From Candidatus Nanopelagicaceae bacterium (GTDB lineage Bacteria; Actinomycetota; Actinomycetes; Nanopelagicales; Nanopelagicaceae), in contig CANGLK010000002.1 of assembly GCA_947454735.1 (NCBI GenBank), positions 20,833 to 84,832 of the forward strand: DNA of 64,000 nt. Reading direction: 5' to 3'. The position numbers and the translations under genes are program-made. Positions 7,583 through 17,226 of the stretch are shown here, piece after piece; the stretch's first letter is position 1, and each line of letters begins with the position of its first letter. The notes beneath the pieces were generated by a model. That model was not told the DNA's origin and did not search any database. It saw nothing but the letters and a program-made list of their open reading frames with translations.

Positions 7583-9168
7583 CAGCACGCGAACGTATTG
7601 CAGGCAATGTAGCGGGTTATGTTGACGACCGCACAGGGGCTGCAAAGTGGATGAAGAAGAACCTCACCAAGGTCTTCCCTGACCATTGGTCATTCCTCCT
7701 CGGTGAAATCTGCCTCTACTCATTTATCATCCTGCTCGCTTCAGGAACATTCCTTACGCTCTGGTTCGATCCATCACAGCGTGAAGTTATCTATGACGGT
7801 GGATACCAACCACTCTCTGGTTTAAAGATGTCTGCCGCATATGCATCGACGCTCAATCTCTCATTTGAGGTTCGCGGCGGTCTCTTGATGCGCCAGATTC
7901 ACCACTGGGCTGCTCTTATCTTTATGGTGGGAATCGTTGTCCACCTCCTCCGTGTTTACTTCACTGGTGCATTCCGAAAGCCACGTGAATTCAACTGGAT
8001 TATCGGAGTTGGTCTTCTGACACTTGGAATCGTTGAAGGCTTCCTTGGATACTCACTTCCTGACGACCTTCTATCAGGTACAGGTATTCGTATCGCTGAG
8101 GCAATTATTCAAGCTCTCCCTCTTGTCGGCTCCTACATTTCATTCTTTGCATTTGGTGGAGCCTTTCCGGGTGAAGCATTTATCCCTCGCATCTATACAG
8201 TCCACGTTCTACTCTTGCCAGGAATCTTCCTCGCGCTGATTACCGTTCACTTGATGCTCGTCTGGTACCAGAAGCACACACAGTTCCCTGGCCCTGGTCG
8301 CACAGAGAAGAACGTTGTTGGCTATCCATTGATGCCTATCTACATGGCAAAGGCTGGTGGATTCTTCTTCATCGTCTTCGGCGTTACAGCATTCTTGGGG
8401 GCAGTCGCATCGATCAACCCAATCTGGCTCTATGGTCCATATACCCCTGGACAGATTTCAGCTGGCTCTCAACCCGACTGGTACATGGGATGGCTCGATG
8501 GTCTCGTACGTATGTCACCACCTATTGAGACCCACGCATTCGGTCACACCATCTCTTGGAATATCTTGCTTCCAGGTTTGATCCTTCCGGGAATCATGTT
8601 CACGCTCCTTGCTCTCTACCCATTTATCGAGCAGTGGGCAACAGGCGATAAGCGTGAACATCACCTCCTCGATCGCCCACGTAATGCGCCAAACCGCACA
8701 GCACTCGGTGCGATGGCTCTGACATTTACGCTCGTCTCATTGATGAATGGTGGAAATGACATCATCTCTACAACATTCCACCTCACTATCAATCAGATGA
8801 TGTGGTTCTCGCGTATCGGCGTTCTCGTGCTTCCACCGATTGCTTTCGTGATCGCTAAGCGCATCTGCCTCTCATTACAGCGAGCAGATCGCGATCTAGT
8901 TCTTCACGGTCGTGAAACAGGGCGTCTTGTCCGCCTGCCACACGGTGAATTCGTCGAAGTTCATGAGCCAATCTCTCCTGAGAAGGCTTGGACTCTGACA
9001 TCTCACGAGCAGCTTGCTCCGCTAGAACTTCCAGAGTATGACCAAGCTGGAGTTCGTCGCCCTAAGGCGCTTGCAAATAAGCTCCGTAATCGAGTCTCCC
9101 GCGCAAATGCTGTTGCAGTTCCAAAGGCGACAGAGACAGAGCGACGCGAACTAGAAGGACATCACTAG
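7579..9168 (+). CDS. qcrB: Cytochrome bc1 complex cytochrome b subunit
   Basis: The 529-residue protein has the eight-helix cytochrome b core: LLMRQIHHWAALIFMVGIVVH carries haem-ligand histidines, followed by GYSLPDDLLSGTG, then HVLLLPGIFLALITVHL with the second pair. A long soluble C-terminal tail, typical of actinobacterial QcrB, follows the last helix. It oxidises menaquinol and feeds the Rieske protein. The start codon overlaps the qcrA stop (ATGA). It is the target family of Q203-type inhibitors in mycobacteria. Operon end; only 43 bases separate it from the convergent EamA gene. Confidence 0.97.
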   Translation: MTARERIAGNVAGYVDDRTGAAKWMKKNLTKVFPDHWSFLLGEICLYSFIILLASGTFLTLWFDPSQREVIYDGGYQPLSGLKMSAAYASTLNLSFEVRGGLLMRQIHHWAALIFMVGIVVHLLRVYFTGAFRKPREFNWIIGVGLLTLGIVEGFLGYSLPDDLLSGTGIRIAEAIIQALPLVGSYISFFAFGGAFPGEAFIPRIYTVHVLLLPGIFLALITVHLMLVWYQKHTQFPGPGRTEKNVVGYPLMPIYMAKAGGFFFIVFGVTAFLGAVASINPIWLYGPYTPGQISAGSQPDWYMGWLDGLVRMSPPIETHAFGHTISWNILLPGLILPGIMFTLLALYPFIEQWATGDKREHHLLDRPRNAPNRTALGAMALTFTLVSLMNGGNDIISTTFHLTINQMMWFSRIGVLVLPPIAFVIAKRICLSLQRADRDLVLHGRETGRLVRLPHGEFVEVHEPISPEKAWTLTSHEQLAPLELPEYDQAGVRRPKALANKLRNRVSRANAVAVPKATETERRELEGHH

Positions 9169-9211
9169 TAAGCCAACTTCGATCGCAAGCTTTCGAATGA
9201 AGCTTCGCTCG

Positions 9212-10093
9212 TTAACGCTTTTGAACTAAAGCTACCCCTGCAGCAGTCATTGCAATTCCGATGATCGCTGTGGGGGTTAGCTTTTCCCCAAAGAGAATGA
9301 ATGCTTGAATCGCAGTTGTTGGTGGAACGAGATAGAGAAGGCTCGATACGCGAGCTGCACTCCCACGTGTGAGCATCCAGAGCAACAATAGGATTGCGAT
9401 CAATGAGGTGACTACTACTGCCCATGCCATCGCAAGAGTAGATTCGAGATTCCATTCAATTGATGTCTTGCCAGTGAGGAGCGAGAAGGCGCCGAGGACT
9501 ATTGCTGCAATCAAGAATTGATAGGTAGTGCCCGCAAGGAGTGGAATCGAGTGGCCTAACTTCTTCTGCAATAAAGTTGCAGACGTTGAACCCGAAAGCG
9601 CGCCGATGAGCAGGAGAAGAGCGATGAGGGTCATCTCCCCTGCACGGGAGAAGGCTGGTGCGAGAACGAGAGCTACACCGGCAAGTCCGAGGAAGAGTCC
9701 GATCAACTGAGCGCGGGTGAGTGCTTCGCCTAAGAGTCTTACAGCGATGAGTGAGACCAGAACCGGCTGAAGACTGGTGATCACCGATGCAATGCCGGAT
9801 GGTGAGCCCTGAGCGATTGCCTCCCAGACTCCCCCGAGATAAACGGCATGTAAAGCGATTCCTATTGCAAGGGATGCAAGGAGATCTCGTCGTGAGAGCT
9901 TGAGTGAATGGCCAAGCGCCTTGGTGATGGCGGCAAGGATTGCACTTGCGATAAAGAGCCTGATTGAGAGGAAGAAGATGACATCAGAGCTCTTAAAGGC
10001 GTACTTGGCGACAACAAAGCCAGATGCCCAAATAACGACAAAGAACCATGGAGCGATGCTTTCGAGTATGCGCGACCGACTAGAGAAGCGCAT
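9212..10093 (-). CDS. EamA/DMT-family transporter
   Basis: A 293-residue protein with about ten hydrophobic segments in two EamA repeats, including SIRLFIASAILAA and VTSLIAILLLLWMLTRGSAAR. The drug/metabolite transporter superfamily exports metabolites or amino acids; substrate unknown. It lies between qcrB and ctaF, downstream of the ctaC-ctaD-ctaF unit on the same strand (35-base gap), so it may be read through from it. It looks like an addition within an otherwise respiratory block. Confidence 0.85.
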   Translation of the reverse strand: MRFSSRSRILESIAPWFFVVIWASGFVVAKYAFKSSDVIFFLSIRLFIASAILAAITKALGHSLKLSRRDLLASLAIGIALHAVYLGGVWEAIAQGSPSGIASVITSLQPVLVSLIAVRLLGEALTRAQLIGLFLGLAGVALVLAPAFSRAGEMTLIALLLLIGALSGSTSATLLQKKLGHSIPLLAGTTYQFLIAAIVLGAFSLLTGKTSIEWNLESTLAMAWAVVVTSLIAILLLLWMLTRGSAARVSSLLYLVPPTTAIQAFILFGEKLTPTAIIGIAMTAAGVALVQKR

Positions 10094-10128
10094 AGCGCCC
10101 TAGGATCTTCATCGATGAAAGAAGGTGC

Positions 10129-10539
10129 TTAGTGATGTGATGGAGCTGATGGAAGTGGCTTCTCATACTCTGTTACGAAGCCGATGATGCTGACAATCAA
10201 CGCTGTGAGTGCGATGAGAGTGAGCCACCAACCTATGACGAGGCCGAGACCCATTGCTGACGCGCTGAGCGCGACCGGTAGTGGCCACCATGAGTGTGGG
10301 CTGTAGAAGCCGAGCTCGCCTGCATCATCTGCAATTTCGCCTTGAAGGTCATCAGATGGGATATCAAATCCGATGCGCTTCTGTGTGAACCAGATATAGA
10401 AACCAACCATTGCAGCAAGGCAAGAGGCGAGAATCATGCCGGTGATGCCGACGGCTTCGCCGCCAACGTAGTAATAGACAACTGCCATAAGAGCATAGAA
10501 GACAGCAAGACCTGTGAAGAGTTTCCAATTAGCCTTCAT
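10129..10539 (-). CDS. ctaF: Cytochrome c oxidase subunit IV (actinobacterial)
   Basis: This 136-residue protein has four hydrophobic segments and the loop FTQKRIGFDIPSDDLQGEIADDAGELGFYSPHSWWPL, the signature of the actinobacterial CtaF subunit of the aa3 oxidase. It starts three bases after the ctaD stop. In this family it stabilises the oxidase within the bc1-aa3 supercomplex. Confidence 0.93.
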   Translation of the reverse strand: MKANWKLFTGLAVFYALMAVVYYYVGGEAVGITGMILASCLAAMVGFYIWFTQKRIGFDIPSDDLQGEIADDAGELGFYSPHSWWPLPVALSASAMGLGLVIGWWLTLIALTALIVSIIGFVTEYEKPLPSAPSHH

Positions 10540-10542
10540 GAA

Positions 10543-12204
10543 TTAGTGTCCTTCTGTCGTGATGTGTGGATGGTGGAGATCGAATGCAGGACGCTCTGAG
10601 CGGATTCGTGGCATCGATGTGAAGTTATGGCGTGGTGGTGGGCAGCTTGTAGCCCACTCAAGAGAAGCTCCATAACCCCAAGGATCGTCACAGTTAACGA
10701 GTGGGCTCTTACGAGTAATCCAGACGTTGATAAAGAACGGAATCATTGAGAGAGCAAGAAGGATAGATCCGACAGTCGAGATCATATTCATTCCTGTAAA
10801 GCCATCTGATGCAAGGTAATCAGCGTAACGGCGAGGGAAACCCTTGATTCCAAGCCAGTGCTGAATAAGGAAGGTTGTATGGAAACCGAAGAAGAGAGTC
10901 CAGAAGTGGATCTTTCCAAGGCGCTCATTGAGCATGCGACCTGTGAACTTAGGCCACCAGAAGTAGAAGCCAGCGAACATTGCAAAGACCACTGTCCCGA
11001 AGAGTACGTAGTGGAAGTGTGCAACGACAAAGTAAGTCGCAGAGACTGCGAAGTCCAATGGAGGTGAGGCAAGGATGATTCCTGTCAATCCACCGAAGAG
11101 GAATGTTACGAGGAAGCCCATGACCCAGAGCATTGGTGTTTCGAATGAGACGTGGCCGCGCCACATCGTTCCAATCCAGTTAAAGAACTTCACACCGGTA
11201 GGTACACCGATAAGGAAGGTCATAAATGAGAAGAACGGCAAGAGAACCTGACCTGTAGCAAACATATGGTGCGCCCATACAGCTACAGAGAGAGCTGCGA
11301 TTGAAATCGTTGCTGCAATCAAACCCTTATACCCAAAGATTGGCTTACGGCTAAATACAGGCAAGATCTCAGTTGCGATACCAAAGAACGGTAGAGCCAG
11401 GATATAAACCTCTGGGTGGCCGAAGAACCAGAACAAGTGCTGCCACAACATCGCTCCACCATTTGCTGGATCAAAGATATGTGTTCCGAAGATTCGATCT
11501 GATTCGAGCCCCAAGAGCGCTGCAGCAAGTGGTGGGAATGCAAGGAGAATCAAGATTGATGTGAGGAGAGTGTTCCAGCTAAAGATAGACATACGGAACA
11601 TCGTCATACCTGGTGCGCGCATGGTGAAGATAGTTGTAATGAAGTTAACGCCACCGAGAATTGTTCCTAGACCTGAGATTGCCAGACCGATAACCCAGAG
11701 ATCTCCACCGATACCAGGTGAGTAAGTTGAGTTAGCAAGTGGAGCGTATGCGGTCCAACCAAATGACGCAGCGCCACCTGGTGAGAGGAAGCCGCCGACT
11801 GCCATCAATGAACCGAAGAAGTAGAGCCAATAAGAGAGCATATTCAAACGTGGGAAAGCCACATCTGCTGCGCCAATCTGAAGTGGCATGATCACGTTGG
11901 CAAAACCAACGAAGAGCGAAGTTGAGAACATCAACAACATGATCGTTCCATGCATTGTGAAAATCTGGTTGTACTGCTCATTGCTCATGAACTGCATACC
12001 TGGACGTGCAAGTTCTGCACGAAGGAAGAGCGCGAGGACTCCACCTACTAAGAACCAGGTAAATGATGTTGCGAGGTAGAGATAACCAATGCGCTTGTGA
12101 TCAGTTGAGGTGACAGTCTTTACAAACTGCGAGCCCCATGAATCCTTGCGCTCAACACCTTGACGTGGCGCTGTAACAGTTGGACGTTCTGCAAATGTAG
12201 TCAT
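10543..12204 (-). CDS. ctaD: Cytochrome c oxidase subunit I
   Basis: The 553-residue catalytic subunit has the low-spin haem ligand region [13 protein letters not shown], the haem-copper centre [14 protein letters not shown] and [10 protein letters not shown], and the last haem ligands in [13 protein letters not shown]. The E-P-V-Y type covalent His-Tyr motif is visible (HPEVYI). It reduces O2 to water and pumps protons. The start shares one base with the ctaC stop (TAATG). Confidence 0.97.
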   Translation of the reverse strand: MTTFAERPTVTAPRQGVERKDSWGSQFVKTVTSTDHKRIGYLYLATSFTWFLVGGVLALFLRAELARPGMQFMSNEQYNQIFTMHGTIMLLMFSTSLFVGFANVIMPLQIGAADVAFPRLNMLSYWLYFFGSLMAVGGFLSPGGAASFGWTAYAPLANSTYSPGIGGDLWVIGLAISGLGTILGGVNFITTIFTMRAPGMTMFRMSIFSWNTLLTSILILLAFPPLAAALLGLESDRIFGTHIFDPANGGAMLWQHLFWFFGHPEVYILALPFFGIATEILPVFSRKPIFGYKGLIAATISIAALSVAVWAHHMFATGQVLLPFFSFMTFLIGVPTGVKFFNWIGTMWRGHVSFETPMLWVMGFLVTFLFGGLTGIILASPPLDFAVSATYFVVAHFHYVLFGTVVFAMFAGFYFWWPKFTGRMLNERLGKIHFWTLFFGFHTTFLIQHWLGIKGFPRRYADYLASDGFTGMNMISTVGSILLALSMIPFFINVWITRKSPLVNCDDPWGYGASLEWATSCPPPRHNFTSMPRIRSERPAFDLHHPHITTEGH

Positions 12205-12968
12205 TACGCGCCTACCTTAAATGAGTTGAGGTATTTCTGATATTGCTCGGGAGTAACAACCTTGACCTTGAAGATCATCTGAGCGTGGTTACGACCGCAG
12301 AGAATGTTGCATCGCCCTGGGAATGTTCCAATTTTATTTGCAGTGAATTGAAGGTGGTTTGTGCGATCTGGGAGATTCTGCATTTGAATCATAAATGCGG
12401 GAATCCAGAATCCGTGGACAACATCGTTGGATGTAATCGTGAATCGAACGCTCTCACCCTGTGGCAGATAGAGAGTTGGTGGATTCTCAGGAGTTCCAGT
12501 AACAACTGCATTCTTTCCAGCTTCAGGGTAACCAAATTGCCATGACCACTGGATGCCTTCGACAGAGATCTCATGTTGAGCAGGGGTCTTGAGATCAACA
12601 ATCTTTGATTCCTTTGTCGCTGTGAAATAGAAGAGCACTGCAACGATAAGGAAAGGAATGACTGTGTAAACAACTTCGATTGGAATGTTGTACTGAGTCT
12701 GCTTAGGGAACTCACCTTTCTTCTCATCATTCTTGCGATGGAAGATTGCTGGCCAGAGAATAAGGATGAGCGTAATGACGCCTACGATTCCTGCGGTGAT
12801 CCATGCGCCCTGCCACAATGAGAGTGAAGTGTCATTCACGCTCGATGTGTTCTTTGGGAAACCCAGGCCGGAGATATCGTTTGATTTTAATGAGCATCCA
12901 CTGAGGAGTGCCAGAGCCGATGTGGCTCCGAGCAGGCCGAGCAGGGTGCGCTTCTTAGGTGCAGACAT
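12204..12968 (-). CDS. ctaC: Cytochrome c oxidase subunit II
   Basis: The 254-residue protein begins with a lipoprotein signal (LALLSGCS), has two membrane helices (about residues 55-75 and 100-115) and a cupredoxin domain with the CuA motif [14 protein letters not shown]. It accepts electrons from QcrC haem c. It heads the ctaC-ctaD-ctaF unit and starts at ATG 12968, seven bases after TATCCT, so the mRNA is predicted to be leaderless. Only 59 bases separate it from the divergent desulfurase-like gene. Confidence 0.96.
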   Translation of the reverse strand: MSAPKKRTLLGLLGATSALALLSGCSLKSNDISGLGFPKNTSSVNDTSLSLWQGAWITAGIVGVITLILILWPAIFHRKNDEKKGEFPKQTQYNIPIEVVYTVIPFLIVAVLFYFTATKESKIVDLKTPAQHEISVEGIQWSWQFGYPEAGKNAVVTGTPENPPTLYLPQGESVRFTITSNDVVHGFWIPAFMIQMQNLPDRTNHLQFTANKIGTFPGRCNILCGRNHAQMIFKVKVVTPEQYQKYLNSFKVGA

Positions 12969-12975
12969 AGCGCTA

Positions 12976-12981
12976 AGGATA
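12976..12981 (-). promoter_or_regulatory. Leaderless -10 of ctaC-ctaD-ctaF
   Basis: TATCCT, seven bases before ATG 12968. Confidence 0.65.
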
Positions 12982-13014
12982 GTGGCGAGAGCGCAAAGTA
13001 TCTGCAGGAACGGG

Positions 13015-13020
13015 TAGCCT
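13015..13020 (+). promoter_or_regulatory. Leaderless -10 of desulfurase-like gene
   Basis: TAGCCT, seven bases before GTG 13028. It stands back to back with the ctaC -10. Confidence 0.65.
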
Positions 13021-13027
13021 TCATCGG

Positions 13028-14086
13028 GTGGCTCACCTCACAGGAAATTTCACCTCTGAAGCCCCTCTCTCCCCCGTTGTCAGAGAGGCGATTTCAGCCG
13101 CCTTTGAACAAGGATGGGCCGATCCCAAGAAACAATCACAGGCCTCGGCCAGGGCGGCAATTCTGCGAGATTCAGCCCTCTCTGAAATAGCTGCAATTTT
13201 CGGCACAACCCCCAATCGACTTGAGGTAATTGGTGAGCCTTCGCTGGCCCACTTCATAGCCCTGATGGGATTTATGCGAGAAGGAAGCGCCCTTTACACA
13301 TCAACTGTAGACCTTGGAAAAATCCGGGCCGTAGCTCGCCAGCATTCAGCGCCTGAGAATGAGATCGGTGTAGATGAGGATGGCCTCTACCTCCTTGGTC
13401 AATTTAAGGCGGCGAAGAGTTCGGTCATATCGATCCAAGCGACCAATGGTGAAACCGGAGTCACTCAAAATCTTGAGCGCTGGAGAGATCATGGAGCACA
13501 TGTTGTTCTCGATGCCACTCGATCTCTTATCTCACCTGAACTACTGCAAGGATTTGCCACAACAACCCTTGACGCGGCCTCTTTGGGCGGTCCACAAGGC
13601 ATCGGCTTCTTGGCAATCGGCGATGAGAAACAATTTAAATATCCACTTCCCCACCTCGCACCCATTCGCGTTCCAGGCTCATATTCGATTCCGTTATTAG
13701 TGGGAAGCGCGATTGCTCTCAATAACTTCATTACCCACCAAAATCAACTTATTCACCTACGTGGAGTACTTGCAAGAGAACTATCGGAGATCAAGGGCCT
13801 TACCGTTTTAGCAGGCACTTCCGGTGCAGAGTCACGCTATCTCTCTGTGATTGCTGAAAGCTTCTCCTCCGAAGAGATACTTCGTGCGCTACTTCAGCGA
13901 GATATCTCCGTTGATGCAGGTTCTGCTTGTTCTCCAGAAGATCTCACACCAAGCCATGTCATCGCTTCAATGGGATTTCCAACGACAGGACATCTGAGAT
14001 TCGCAATTCACCCAGGACATACAGAGAGCGATATACACGCTCTCGTTCAAATTCTAAAGGAAGTTCTAGCAGATTTAGGCAGCTAG
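13028..14086 (+). CDS. Cysteine desulfurase-like protein lacking the PLP lysine
   Basis: The 352-residue protein has the class V aminotransferase fold of NifS/IscS. Conserved: ATNGETGVTQ (Asn140), VVLDATRS (Asp162), the sulfur-accepting loop VDAGSACSPEDLTPSHV (Cys301) and LRFAIHPGH (Arg324). The internal aldimine motif, S-x-H-K in front of GPKGIG in IscS, reads DAASLGGPQGIG here, so Ser185 stands where the PLP lysine should be and Ala184 where the His should be. The PLP-stacking histidine region also looks degenerate. It may be a non-catalytic homologue. A desulfurase at this position beside ctaC is, as I recall, common in Actinobacteria. Its 3' end overlaps adoK by 12 bases. Confidence 0.8.
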   Translation: MAHLTGNFTSEAPLSPVVREAISAAFEQGWADPKKQSQASARAAILRDSALSEIAAIFGTTPNRLEVIGEPSLAHFIALMGFMREGSALYTSTVDLGKIRAVARQHSAPENEIGVDEDGLYLLGQFKAAKSSVISIQATNGETGVTQNLERWRDHGAHVVLDATRSLISPELLQGFATTTLDAASLGGPQGIGFLAIGDEKQFKYPLPHLAPIRVPGSYSIPLLVGSAIALNNFITHQNQLIHLRGVLARELSEIKGLTVLAGTSGAESRYLSVIAESFSSEEILRALLQRDISVDAGSACSPEDLTPSHVIASMGFPTTGHLRFAIHPGHTESDIHALVQILKEVLADLGS

Positions 14087-15052
14087 ATGAGCAGCAATCT
14101 CTGAAGCCGCTTCATCGCCGTAAGCGTCCTTAAAGCGGGCTACAAACTCCTCGTTGGTGAATCGATACTCCTGAGTGCCCATAGTTTCAATGACATACGT
14201 TGCAATCATTGAACCTAGTTGCGCGCAGCGCTCATGGCTAAGTCCCCATGCAAGACCCGCTACGAAGCCAGATCTAAAGGAATCTCCGACGCCCGTAGGA
14301 TCAACCTTTGCACTCTCTTTTGCACAGACAACTTTGATGAACTCGCCATCGATGCTCTCGACTCGCGCACCTTCAGAACCCAGGGTAATAACGCGATGCT
14401 TTACGCGCTGCAGAATTTCATGGTCGCTCCATCCCGTCTTTTGGATAGCAAGAGCCAACTCATACTCATTCATGAAGAGATAGGTAGCGCCCTCAATAAG
14501 TTTGCGAATCTCGTCACCGGACATACGCGCCATCTGCTGTGAAGGATCTGCTGCAACTGGAATCTTATTTTCAAGAGCTACCTCCATATGACGGAGCATC
14601 GCCTCGGGATCATCAGGTGAAATAACAAGGAGATCAAAGCGACCGGTCTTATCCATGATTGGTTGAAGTTCAATATTGCGCGCTTCAGACATCGCCCCTG
14701 GAAAGAATGAGGCGATCTGATTGAGCTCGGTATCAGTTGTTACAGTGAAGTGCGCTGTGTACTGCTCTTTAGAAATTAAAACATGTGAAGTATCAACGCC
14801 ATGGCGAGATAGCCATGCATCGTAATCAGCCCAATCTTTTCCAACAGCTGCAATCAGAACAGGGTTGAGACCTAGATTGGCCATTCCAAATGCAATATTT
14901 GCAGCGCAGCCACCTCGGCGAACTTCGAGTCCATCAACAAGAAAAGAGAGCGAAACTTTTTCGAGTGAACCTGCCACCAATGAATCGGTGAACTTTCCAG
15001 GAAAAGTCATTAAGTGATCTAAACCAACTGAACCTGCCACGCCAATTCTCAT
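14075..15052 (-). CDS. adoK: Adenosine kinase (PfkB family)
   Basis: The 325-residue protein has the ribokinase signature VDPTGVGDSFRSGF with the catalytic Asp, and RRGGCAANIAFGMANLG near the N terminus. Segments such as KVSLSFLVDGLEV, QIASFFPGAMSEARNIEL and AADPSQQMARMSGDEIR closely resemble mycobacterial AdoK (Rv2202c) as I remember it, and the locus position beside ctaC and erpA is the same. It should phosphorylate adenosine to AMP for purine salvage. Another PfkB substrate is possible but less likely. Confidence 0.85.
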   Translation of the reverse strand: MRIGVAGSVGLDHLMTFPGKFTDSLVAGSLEKVSLSFLVDGLEVRRGGCAANIAFGMANLGLNPVLIAAVGKDWADYDAWLSRHGVDTSHVLISKEQYTAHFTVTTDTELNQIASFFPGAMSEARNIELQPIMDKTGRFDLLVISPDDPEAMLRHMEVALENKIPVAADPSQQMARMSGDEIRKLIEGATYLFMNEYELALAIQKTGWSDHEILQRVKHRVITLGSEGARVESIDGEFIKVVCAKESAKVDPTGVGDSFRSGFVAGLAWGLSHERCAQLGSMIATYVIETMGTQEYRFTNEEFVARFKDAYGDEAASEIAAHLAA

Positions 15053-15081
15053 GGGTGGATTTAACTACAGTGCGAGGTCTT

Positions 15082-15441
15082 TTAGTTAAATGAATCGCCA
15101 CATGCACAAGAACCTTGTGCATTGGGATTATCAATTGTGAAGCCCTGCTTCTCAATGGTGTCAACGAAATCAACGGTTGCGCCCATGAGGTATGGATCTG
15201 ACATCTTGTCGACAACTACCTTGACTGCGCCAAATTCACGAGTGATATCGCCATCTTGGTTACGGTCATCGAAGTAGAGCTGGTAACGAAGTCCAGAGCA
15301 TCCGCCTGGCTGAACAGCAACGCGCAGGTAAAGGTCATCGCGACCTTCTTGTGCAAGCAGTGAAGCAACCTTGGCAGCTGCTGTATCTGTAAGTGCGATA
15401 CCTGTTGTGAGCTCTACTGATTGTGTTGTCTCTGTGGTCAT
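15082..15441 (-). CDS. erpA: Iron-sulfur cluster insertion protein (HesB/IscA/ErpA family)
   Basis: The 119-residue A-type carrier has the three conserved cysteines in PGGCSGLRY and, at the C terminus, GSCACGDSF. It delivers Fe-S clusters to apoproteins. Neighbours that need clusters are NadA, LipA and QcrA. It is a single gene, with TATTCT seven bases before ATG 15441, and divergent from nadA, whose start lies only 61 bases away. Confidence 0.92.
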   Translation of the reverse strand: MTTETTQSVELTTGIALTDTAAAKVASLLAQEGRDDLYLRVAVQPGGCSGLRYQLYFDDRNQDGDITREFGAVKVVVDKMSDPYLMGATVDFVDTIEKQGFTIDNPNAQGSCACGDSFN

Positions 15442-15448
15442 GTGCCGA

Positions 15449-15454
15449 AGAATA
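15449..15454 (-). promoter_or_regulatory. Leaderless -10 of erpA
   Basis: TATTCT, seven bases before ATG 15441. Confidence 0.65.
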
Positions 15455-15502
15455 CCCGCGTCAGCTTGCCGTTGCGACTCTAAAACGGCGAGAATAGGTC
15501 AC

Positions 15503-16651
15503 ATGTCTGCCACTCCTTTGGCTCAGCTCCTCCTCTTGGGGCAGGGAACCGACCTCGCTTCCGAGCGTGGAGTCTCCTGTACTGGAGATCTTCCTGAAGC
15601 AAGCGATCCAACTCTGGTAGCCCGTGCGACCGCTGCAAAGAAGGCTCTTGGTTCAAAGGTCTTGGTCTTAGGCCATCACTACCAGCGTGATGAAGTTATC
15701 CAATTCGCAGATATCACTGGCGATTCATTTAAGTTGGCTCAGGCGGCGGCGGCACAGAGCGAAGCTGAATACATCATCTTCTGTGGAGTGCACTTCATGG
15801 CAGAGAGCGCAGATATCCTCACCGGTCCACACCAGAAGGTAATTCTTCCCGACCTCGCCGCAGGTTGCTCAATGGCGGATATGGCAACTGCTGCACAAGT
15901 TGAACAATGTTGGCAAGATCTTGAAAAACTTGGAGTCGCAAGGAAGACAGTTCCTGTTACTTATATGAATTCATCTGCAGCAATCAAGAGCTTCACTGGT
16001 GAGCATGGCGGAACAATTTGCACATCATCGAACGCAGAGAAGACTCTTCGCTGGGCCTTCGAAAAGGCAGAGAAGGTTATCTTCCTCCCAGATCAGCATC
16101 TTGGTCGGAATACAGCGGTCAACGATCTTGGCTTAACTCTTGAAGATTGCGTTGTGTGGAATCCATGGAAGCCACAGGGCGGACTTACTGAAAACGAAAT
16201 CAAAGATGCAAAGATGATTCTCTGGCGTGGCCATTGTTCAGTGCATGGTCGTTTTACAAAGGCTTCAATCGATGAATTTCGCGTGCGAATTCCAGAGATC
16301 AACATCATCGTTCATCCCGAATGTCAGAATGAAGTTGTCTCCGCTGCAGATTATGTAGGTAGTACCGAGAAGATTATTAAGACCGTATCTGAAGCGGCTC
16401 CCGGAACTCAATGGGCGGTAGGAACAGAACTCAATCTCGTCTCACGACTTGCAGCGGCAAATCCGGATAAAGAGGTCTACTTCCTTGATCGCACCGTCTG
16501 CTACTGCTCAACAATGAATCGGATTGATCTCCCCCACCTTGTCTGGGCGTTGGAATCGCTTGTATCTGGCAAAGTTGTTAACGAGATTAAAGTTGATTCA
16601 GAGACGGCGCGATACTCAAAGATGGCGCTTGAGCAAATGCTCGCCCTATAG
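15503..16651 (+). CDS. nadA: Quinolinate synthase
   Basis: The 382-residue protein has LGHHYQRDEVIQFADITGDSF, then GVHFMAESADIL, HPECQNEV and the tail CYCSTMNRIDLPHL, which together carry the three [4Fe-4S] cysteines of NadA. It condenses iminoaspartate with dihydroxyacetone phosphate to quinolinate in NAD synthesis. The frame extends back to 15371 through erpA, so ATG 15503 is chosen; GAGAAT sits seven bases upstream as a weak leaderless -10. nadB and nadC are not in the window. The divergent erpA may serve its cluster. Confidence 0.95.
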   Translation: MSATPLAQLLLLGQGTDLASERGVSCTGDLPEASDPTLVARATAAKKALGSKVLVLGHHYQRDEVIQFADITGDSFKLAQAAAAQSEAEYIIFCGVHFMAESADILTGPHQKVILPDLAAGCSMADMATAAQVEQCWQDLEKLGVARKTVPVTYMNSSAAIKSFTGEHGGTICTSSNAEKTLRWAFEKAEKVIFLPDQHLGRNTAVNDLGLTLEDCVVWNPWKPQGGLTENEIKDAKMILWRGHCSVHGRFTKASIDEFRVRIPEINIIVHPECQNEVVSAADYVGSTEKIIKTVSEAAPGTQWAVGTELNLVSRLAAANPDKEVYFLDRTVCYCSTMNRIDLPHLVWALESLVSGKVVNEIKVDSETARYSKMALEQMLAL

Positions 16652-16652
16652 T
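16647..16652 (+). promoter_or_regulatory. Leaderless -10 of DUF3043 gene
   Basis: TATAGT, seven bases before ATG 16660. It contains the TAG stop of nadA. Confidence 0.6.
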
Positions 16653-16659
16653 TTCCGCC

Positions 16660-17226
16660 ATGACCCAGAGCTCATCAGAATCATCGAAGAAGGGCCGTCC
16701 GACTCCTAAACGTCGCGAGGCAACCCAGAAGCACCACTCTCTCGCACCTATCAAGACTCGCGAAGAGAAGAAGCGCGCCCGTGCATTAACTAAAGATGCT
16801 CGACTTGCTGCTCGAGCGGCATATTTGCGTGGAGATGAGAGCGCACTGCCTGCACGCGATCGTGGACCTGCTCGTAAATTTGTACGTGATTTCATCGACT
16901 CGCGCCGCTCTGTCGGCGAGTACTTCTTGCCAATCATCTTTGTCGTTCTTATCTTGACGATGATTCCAACGGCAACAACAAAGAATGCGGAAGGGCTACC
17001 AAAGGTTCCGCTGACACAAGTAATCTCCATCGCAATTATGTATACAGTGCTACTGATCTCAGTCATTGATGGCATTCTCTTAAATCGAAAGATTAAAAAG
17101 TTAGTCTCAGCGAATTTCCCAGGCACAACTACTCGCGGACTAGGCCTTTATGGCTGGCTTCGTTCAACACAGATGCGTCGTATGCGCAGCCCAAAGCCAC
17201 AAGTAAAAGCTGGCACCAAGATTTAA
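16660..17226 (+). CDS. DUF3043 family membrane protein
   Basis: A 188-residue actinobacterial protein. A basic N-terminal tail (KKGRPTPKRREATQKHH, then IKTREEKKRARALTKDARLAARAAYLRGDES) precedes LPARDRGPARKFVRDFIDSRR and two membrane helices (about residues 85-105 and 120-140). This is the DUF3043 pattern, for which no function is known; mycobacterial Rv2206 is the homologue I recall at the same locus. Its stop abuts the aldo-keto reductase stop on the other strand. Confidence 0.88.
   Translation: MTQSSSESSKKGRPTPKRREATQKHHSLAPIKTREEKKRARALTKDARLAARAAYLRGDESALPARDRGPARKFVRDFIDSRRSVGEYFLPIIFVVLILTMIPTATTKNAEGLPKVPLTQVISIAIMYTVLLISVIDGILLNRKIKKLVSANFPGTTTRGLGLYGWLRSTQMRRMRSPKPQVKAGTKI

Noticed and set aside
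9169-9211. Terminator between qcrB and EamA gene
   Set aside because: AAGCTTTC-gaat-GAAGCTT gives an imperfect stem with no T-run on either side; too weak to call.
10103-10122. Palindrome CTTCATCGATGAAAG near the EamA start
   Set aside because: Self-complementary without a loop and not positioned against a convincing promoter.
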